A DNA stretch of 10,737 nt, taken from Candidatus Glassiibacteriota bacterium. GTDB lineage: Bacteria; Gemmatimonadota; Glassbacteria; GWA2-58-10. How positions within the stretch are numbered: position 1 is the first letter of the stretch; the number at the start of each line of letters is the position of its first letter. Shown piece after piece: positions 6,791 to 10,737 of this stretch. Made by a program: the position numbers and the translations under genes. Under the pieces are notes generated by a model, which had not been told where the DNA came from, searched no databases, and was given only the letters and a program-made list of their open reading frames with translations. The stretch is taken from contig JAFGTO010000197.1 of the NCBI GenBank assembly GCA_016934095.1, forward strand, positions 1-10,737, written 5' to 3'.

Positions 6791-8026
6791 CTACCTGTCG
6801 TCCTTGTGGTTGAGTTCTTCCAGGCGGTTTCCCAGGGTACCGCATTTGAGGAATGTATCCATCCGGCCTTTTTCATCCTGTATCTTTACCTCGAGATAGA
6901 CCAGGTGTTCACAGGAAAAGCCTTTTTCGGTACTTCTGCCGCAGTAGACAGTCCGTGGCACGGTGTTTCCTTCGAGCGGCGGGTTCAGCCGGGCACAGTT
7001 GAGAGGACAGTCATCCAGGACCGCCTGCATCTTTTCCCTGAAATCGCCCTTCAGCACCTGTTCCAGCCGTAACAGGGCAGCCAGGCTGGTGATGATTTCC
7101 CAGGTCAGCCCGCCTTCCTGCCTGTAGAGCCTGGTCAGTCCGAGCAGGACATTGACCAGGCCGTTCCGCCGGCTGTACCCTTTGCCGAGGATATGGATCT
7201 GGTCGGGAGTGAAATTATAGCGGATTCCGTGCGGCAGGTGTGAAGCCATCTCATCGAGCAGGTCTGCAAAATGAAAGATCAAGGTGTTCTTATGTGCCGT
7301 ATCCCTCAGGTCCGGGCTGTGATGGTTGGCCACGATGTGGAAGACCTCGTTCCGCTGGTAGGGGCTTATGTTCAGCTTGCGCTCCTGGAGAAGGCGGGCG
7401 CTGTTTACCTGATGCTGCTCGATAAAAGTAACCAGGGCCTGGTCGGACATCTCATCGAGCGCTTCCAGGCCGGGAAAAGCCGGAGTGCTGATAATGCCCA
7501 TATCGTGCAGCAGTGCCGCCATGCCGATACTTACCAGCGAGATTACCGAGCAGCGCAGCTTAAGGCCGAGCGCCACCGCAAGCAGGCTTGTCCTGATACT
7601 GTGGTCGATAATCAAGTCCAGGGGCCGGCTCTTCCCTTCCGAGTTGAACCTGGCATCGTACATGGTCCGGATAATATCCGGGTTGGAGAAAAGCATCTCC
7701 ATTATGCGCATAACTTTTTCATGGAGGTCTATATCGGCGAGAAAATTCGGAGCGTTTTTGCTGGCAACAACCGTTTTGGCTATACGGTAAAGGTCTTCAT
7801 CAACTATTTTTTTAAGATAGCCCAGGGCGAACTTGTTATCCTTGATAAAAACCTTGTGGCTGTATGGTACTATCTGGCCAGAGAACTTCCTGATCGATTC
7901 GATCACTTTTGCATTCAGACGGCCGTCGCCCAAATCCCGGCGGGTGATCAGGTAGCTGCCGGCTTTCAGCTCGATGTCCTTATCCAGCTCCATATCAGGA
8001 ACCAGATGGTCGGTATGTATCAGCAT
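6791..8026 (-). CDS. HD-GYP-like phosphohydrolase without GYP motif, with C-terminal cysteine cluster
   Basis: The product has 411 residues, without signal or membrane segment, so it should be cytoplasmic. The start is supported by GGGAG seven bases upstream. Residues 5-65 resemble the small beta-rich domain often found before HD-GYP domains (HLVPDMELDKDI, LKAGSYLI). Residues 135-265 are an HD domain with its metal ligands in order: His142, His174-Asp175, His205, His235-His236 and Asp255 (FADLLDEM). The diagnostic HHExxDGxGYP signature is reduced to NHHSPD, so cyclic-di-GMP cleavage cannot be assumed. Residues 340-395 carry five cysteines (340, 344, 362, 372, 395), absent from ordinary HD-GYP proteins, possibly a zinc or iron-sulfur site. 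I infer a nucleotide-signal phosphohydrolase or sensor. The gene faces the secreted propeller gene across a shared regulatory region and could control it or the lipoprotein genes downstream. Confidence 0.8.
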   Translation of the reverse strand: MLIHTDHLVPDMELDKDIELKAGSYLITRRDLGDGRLNAKVIESIRKFSGQIVPYSHKVFIKDNKFALGYLKKIVDEDLYRIAKTVVASKNAPNFLADIDLHEKVMRIMEMLFSNPDIIRTMYDARFNSEGKSRPLDLIIDHSIRTSLLAVALGLKLRCSVISLVSIGMAALLHDMGIISTPAFPGLEALDEMSDQALVTFIEQHQVNSARLLQERKLNISPYQRNEVFHIVANHHSPDLRDTAHKNTLIFHFADLLDEMASHLPHGIRYNFTPDQIHILGKGYSRRNGLVNVLLGLTRLYRQEGGLTWEIITSLAALLRLEQVLKGDFREKMQAVLDDCPLNCARLNPPLEGNTVPRTVYCGRSTEKGFSCEHLVYLEVKIQDEKGRMDTFLKCGTLGNRLEELNHKDDR

Positions 8027-8082
8027 ACCGGTACTCCCGATGTCCCAGGTTGCCGGAAACCGGTGGAAAAATGCCCTTGTTT

Positions 8083-8111
8083 ACTATAGATTCCGGGAAC
8101 AGCCCTGACAA
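8083..8111 (-). promoter_or_regulatory. Promoter of the HD-domain gene
   Basis: On the minus strand TTGTCA (8111-8106) and TATAGT (8088-8083) are separated by 17 bases, with one mismatch to consensus in each box. The start of transcription would lie near 8076, giving a leader of about 50 bases that contains the GGGAG ribosome binding site. The upstream side is AT-rich, as in UP elements. Confidence 0.62.
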
Positions 8112-8121
8112 GATAAAAATA

Positions 8122-8138
8122 ATATTTTATGAAAATAT
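8122..8138. promoter_or_regulatory. AT-rich inverted repeat between divergent promoters
   Basis: ATATTTT and AAAATAT form a perfect seven-base inverted repeat around ATG, eleven bases upstream of the HD gene's -35 box. It sits in an AT-rich stretch (about 8108-8185) that stands out from the GC-rich surroundings. It is a plausible binding site for a dimeric regulator or nucleoid protein, or an UP element; which one cannot be told. The 312 bases between the two divergent genes hold no coding sequence that I can support. Confidence 0.4.
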
Positions 8139-8278
8139 ACCTTTTAATCCTGAATATCAAGTTTTTTTGAGATTTTTTTTCTTGACACCATACCCCCGGC
8201 AAGTCGCTCCCCTGACTGATTTTACTCCGGTGGAACCGCCCGGACCCCTCCCGCCGACTCTGGCCCGCTGGAGAAAAA

Positions 8279-8306
8279 TTGACACGGGCCGGGCAAGGCT
8301 TATATT
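8279..8306 (+). promoter_or_regulatory. Near-consensus sigma-70 promoter of the secreted propeller gene
   Basis: A perfect -35 box TTGACA (8279-8284) is followed after 16 bases by TATATT (8301-8306), one mismatch from TATAAT. Transcription should start near 8313, leaving a leader of about 26 bases with the GGAGG site. This is the strongest promoter in the window and suggests high or tightly repressed expression. Confidence 0.7.
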
Positions 8307-8338
8307 AAGGACTCAACCCCCCCACAACCGGAGGAACG

Positions 8339-10438
8339 ATGAGAGCGCTTTTTACCCTGTCTCTGCTGGCAGGTCTGGCGGTGCACCCTGCCGCCGCTGC
8401 CGCCGGCGGCGCGGACACCCTGCTGTACCACACCGATTTCTCACGCCTTTCGCCCGGAGCGTTCGGCGAATACGCGGCGCGCGGCTTCCCGGAATACCAC
8501 CACGTTCCGCTGGAATATACCGACGGCTGGGAAATCGTCAACAACAGAGGGCCGACTGAGTGGAAAGTATTCGAGCTGGACGGTGAATACCTGCTGGAAT
8601 ACCTGGGTTACAATACAGAGGTCTGGACCCATGATTTCACCTACCCGATCCTCTGCCGCGGCGACCTACTCTGGGGCGACTACACCATGGAGGCCAGGGC
8701 CACTCCCCTGGGCCGGGCGGAGACAGCGGGGCTGACCGGCATTGTCTTCCGCTACCGCGACGGCCGCCACTACTACCTTTTCGCCTTCGGCCCGGACAAC
8801 ACTCTCACCCTGCGCTGCCGGGACGGGGAAAAGGGGTTCCGGCGCGATGGCTGGCACGAGCTGGCCTCGGCCAAAGTCTCCCCGGACCGGATAAAACCCT
8901 GCCTGATGCGGGTCGAGGCCTACGGCAAGCTCATCCGCTGCTACCTTGACGGCAAACAGGTGTTCGAGGTCTCGGACGGGCGCTACACCGGGGGCAAAGT
9001 GGGGCTTTTCGCCTGTTCGCCGGTAAGGTACCACGAGCTGACTGTGGCCACCACCCCGGAAGCCAAGAGCGCCTTCCTGCAGCGGGCCGAGGCCAGGCAG
9101 AGGGGGCTGGATTCCCTGAGAAGGTCCAACTCCGCCCCCCTGCTCTGGAAACGGATCAGCACCTCCGGGTTCGGGGTCGCCCGCGCCCTGCGCCTCGGCG
9201 ACCTGGACGGGGACGGCCGGCCGGACCTGCTGCTGGTGCAGAACATCCCTTTCTTCGGCGGCAATTTCAACCTCATAAGCTGCATGACCGCTATCGACCT
9301 GGACGGCCGCCTGCTCTGGCAGGCCGGCAAGCCGGACCCGGACCACGCATACTTGAGCTATGACGTGGCGGCCCAGATTTACGACATCGACGACGACGGG
9401 GAAAACGAGGTCGTCTGCGCCCAGGAACGCTGGATCAAAATCCTGGACGGCAAAACCGGACGCTGCGAGGCCCGCTACCAGGTCCCGGAATCCAGGATCC
9501 TCCCCGGAGAAACCTCCTGGCAGGAGTACCGGCACTACTACCGCCGCGACCACCTGCCGTACCTCAACGTTGACTGTTTCGCTTTCTGCGACCTGCGCGG
9601 CCTGGGGAAACCCCTGGACGTGATCATCAAGGACCGGCACACCAGGCTCTGGGCCTTCACCAACAAGTTCGAGCCCCTCTGGACCGCCAGCGCCAACCTG
9701 GGCCATTACCCGTATTTCCACGATTACGACAAAGACGGCAGGGATGAAATCTACCTGGGATACACTCTTTTCGATGACGACGGCCGGGTGGTTTGGACCC
9801 TCGACCGGGAGCTGCAGGAGCACTCGGACGGTGTCTGTACAGGGGATTTCTCCCTGGACGGATCGCCAGAGAGGGTGTTCGTCTCCGCCAGCGACGACGG
9901 GGTGGCGGTGCTCGACCGGGACGGTAAAATCCTCAAGCATCACCGGGTGGGACACGCCCAGACACCCTCCATCGGCCAGTTCCGCCCGGACATTCCCGGC
10001 CTGGAATATTGCAACATCAATTTCTGGGGCGAGCCCGGCCTGATCACCCTCTACGACTCCAGGGGCGATGAAATTATCAATTTCGAGCTCTTTCACGCCG
10101 GCTCACCGGTGCTGCCGGTGAACTGGCGCGGAGATGGCACCGAATATTTCATGCTGTCGCCGAACACGGTGCTGGGGGGCCTGGTGGATGGGTGGGGCCG
10201 GAGGGTGGTGATGTTCCCCGGGGACGGGCACCCCGACCTGGCCTACCTGGTGGAAGACCTGACAGGCGACCCGCGGGACGAGATCCTAGTTTGGGACCCG
10301 GACTGGATCTATATCTACACCCAGGATCGGGCCTTCCAAGGCGACAGTATCTACGCCCCGGCCCGTCCGCCCACTTTTAACGAGTCGAATTACCGGACCG
10401 CTGTCTCCTGGCCGGGCTGGGAAAAAGTAAAGCCCTGA
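8339..10438 (+). CDS. Secreted FG-GAP/rhamnogalacturonan lyase-like propeller protein with concanavalin-like domain
   Basis: The product has 699 residues. ATG follows GGAGG after four bases. Residues 1-22 are a Sec signal ending in AAAA. Residues 26-236 form a jelly-roll domain like the 3-keto-disaccharide hydrolase (DUF1080)/concanavalin fold: WGDYTMEARATP, GIVFRYRDGRHYYLFAF, IRCYLDGKQVFEV and GGKVGLFA are typical strands. Residues 270-665 form a beta-propeller with FG-GAP-type calcium loops DLDGDGRPD (288-296), DIDDDGENE (349-357) and DYDKDGRDE (462-470), plus weaker copies near 503 and 640. The loops, GHYPYFHDYD and the tail NESNYR recall polysaccharide lyase family 11, but I cannot confirm catalytic residues. 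Likely role: binding or cleaving a pectin-like or other acidic polysaccharide at the cell surface. It has no membrane anchor or sorting domain at its C-terminus. It is transcribed divergently from the HD-domain gene. Confidence 0.85.
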   Translation: MRALFTLSLLAGLAVHPAAAAAGGADTLLYHTDFSRLSPGAFGEYAARGFPEYHHVPLEYTDGWEIVNNRGPTEWKVFELDGEYLLEYLGYNTEVWTHDFTYPILCRGDLLWGDYTMEARATPLGRAETAGLTGIVFRYRDGRHYYLFAFGPDNTLTLRCRDGEKGFRRDGWHELASAKVSPDRIKPCLMRVEAYGKLIRCYLDGKQVFEVSDGRYTGGKVGLFACSPVRYHELTVATTPEAKSAFLQRAEARQRGLDSLRRSNSAPLLWKRISTSGFGVARALRLGDLDGDGRPDLLLVQNIPFFGGNFNLISCMTAIDLDGRLLWQAGKPDPDHAYLSYDVAAQIYDIDDDGENEVVCAQERWIKILDGKTGRCEARYQVPESRILPGETSWQEYRHYYRRDHLPYLNVDCFAFCDLRGLGKPLDVIIKDRHTRLWAFTNKFEPLWTASANLGHYPYFHDYDKDGRDEIYLGYTLFDDDGRVVWTLDRELQEHSDGVCTGDFSLDGSPERVFVSASDDGVAVLDRDGKILKHHRVGHAQTPSIGQFRPDIPGLEYCNINFWGEPGLITLYDSRGDEIINFELFHAGSPVLPVNWRGDGTEYFMLSPNTVLGGLVDGWGRRVVMFPGDGHPDLAYLVEDLTGDPRDEILVWDPDWIYIYTQDRAFQGDSIYAPARPPTFNESNYRTAVSWPGWEKVKP

Positions 10439-10491
10439 AAGACCCTCACGCCAGCGTCCGCAGGGTGCGCGGCCGGCGGGACAGGGACAGC

Positions 10492-10618
10492 TCACGAAAG
10501 TAAAAGGATACGCTCGGCAATTGCGCTCAAGTCCGCTATATAATCGACTGCACCGAGTTTTATCGCCGTCAATAACGTTACCACCAATTGTGAAAAGAAA
10601 CATCGGAGATGTTTCCAT
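10492..10618 (-). pseudogene. Possible frameshifted remnant of a response-regulator receiver domain
   Basis: Two minus-strand frames together read like the end of a receiver domain. One frame gives SPMFLFTIGGNV, resembling the beta4 strand and following turn (P-V-I-x-L-T-x-x-G-x-V). A shifted frame gives LLTAIKLGAVDYIADL, very close to the alpha4-beta5 signature (A-x-K-x-G-A-x-D-Y-I), and then runs to a stop. The invariant Lys-Pro after beta5 is missing and the frames do not join. No phosphorylation-site half is visible toward the window edge, where stops occur in all three frames. I infer a decayed fragment; chance resemblance is possible, since the segment is short. Confidence 0.3.
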
Positions 10619-10708
10619 CGGTGTGATGCCCTCATTTTGTTATCGAGGTGCTTCCTGTGAGCAGTTGTACTGCTGTTGAGGTTGAAAATAATAAGCAACT
10701 ATGTTGCT
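10597..10708. repeat. Cluster of short perfect inverted repeats in AT-rich tail
   Basis: Three perfect hairpins lie within 112 bases: GAAACATC-GGA-GATGTTTC (10597-10615), AGCAG-TTGTA-CTGCT (10660-10674) and AGCAAC-TAT-GTTGCT (10694-10708). The last is followed by a short T-run on each strand (GGGTTTTT rightward; TTATTATTTT leftward), so it could be a weak terminator for a gene entering from outside the window. The palindrome TAACGTTA lies just before them (10573-10580). No intact gene is visible from 10439 to the window end; a 21-codon reading frame from GTG 10657 is the only other candidate and is weak. The role is unknown: a small RNA, a terminator group or the edge of another element would all fit. 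Confidence 0.35.
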
Positions 10709-10737
10709 CAGTGGGTTTTTAACTTATCATCCCGGCC

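Noticed and set aside
6103..6813. 236-residue plus-strand frame opposite the metallo-hydrolase gene
   Set aside because: The minus strand encodes the complete HxHxDH metal site; the plus-strand product has no recognisable feature.
8182..8187. A second perfect TTGACA on the plus strand after a T-run
   Set aside because: The DNA 15 to 19 bases downstream is GC-rich with no resemblance to a -10 box, whereas TTGACA at 8279 has TATATT at 16 bases.
8666..10096. 476-residue reading frame on the minus strand opposite the propeller gene
   Set aside because: It is a shadow of GC-rich coding DNA: the plus strand has a signal peptide, a ribosome binding site, a promoter and calcium-loop motifs, while the minus-strand product is a low-complexity Val/Gly/Ala-rich sequence with no recognisable domain.
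10657..10722. A 21-codon frame from GTG preceded by GAGGTG, with three cysteines
   Set aside because: It is very short, overlaps two of the hairpins, and has no neighbour that would suggest a peptide system; chance is the simpler explanation.
1..10737. CRISPR arrays, tRNA or rRNA genes, transposase genes and long direct repeats
   Set aside because: I looked for regularly spaced repeats, cloverleaf-like segments, conserved rRNA stretches and insertion-sequence ends and saw none.

Overview
The window is GC-rich, with CTG-dominated leucine codons and clear GGAGG-type ribosome binding sites. It carries seven protein-coding genes, no RNA genes and no mobile element that I can recognise. Six of the seven products carry an export signal: Sec signal peptides, two lipoprotein signals and one twin-arginine signal. 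Exported polysaccharide-type enzymes, Tat-exported sugar-enzyme relatives, FG-GAP propellers and an HD-GYP-like regulator together suggest a Gram-negative, polysaccharide-using environmental bacterium of the FCB/PVC type (for example Glassbacteria, Latescibacteria, Planctomycetes or Verrucomicrobia). This placement is inference; there is no marker gene.

Left part (1-4913): a secreted GH42-like glycoside hydrolase relative runs leftward and leaves the window at its 3' end. Divergent from it are two rightward genes. The first encodes an exported nitrilase-superfamily amidohydrolase with an N-terminal jelly-roll-like domain. The second encodes a Tat-exported protein built like L-fucose/L-arabinose isomerase and has its own promoter. 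A strong bidirectional hairpin terminator closes this block.

Middle (4990-8026): three leftward genes. From upstream to downstream they are a cytoplasmic HD-domain protein that has lost the GYP motif and gained a C-terminal cysteine cluster, a lipoprotein metallo-beta-lactamase-fold hydrolase, and a small lipoprotein of unknown function. The last two are 60 bases apart and probably form an operon.

Right part (8027-10737): an AT-rich divergent regulatory region with a near-consensus promoter on each strand separates the HD gene from a large secreted protein. That protein has a concanavalin-like domain followed by a calcium-loop beta-propeller resembling rhamnogalacturonan lyase family 11. The last 240 bases are markedly more AT-rich, carry no intact gene, hold several short perfect hairpins, and contain what looks like a frameshifted remnant of a response-regulator receiver domain on the minus strand.

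Taken together this looks like an accessory locus for handling a plant-type or algal-type polysaccharide outside the cytoplasm. No transporter, TonB receptor or sugar kinase lies in the window, so substrate and pathway are open. The items most worth a second look are the exported isomerase-like protein, the exported nitrilase with its carbohydrate-binding-like domain, and the GYP-less HD protein with its cysteine tail.
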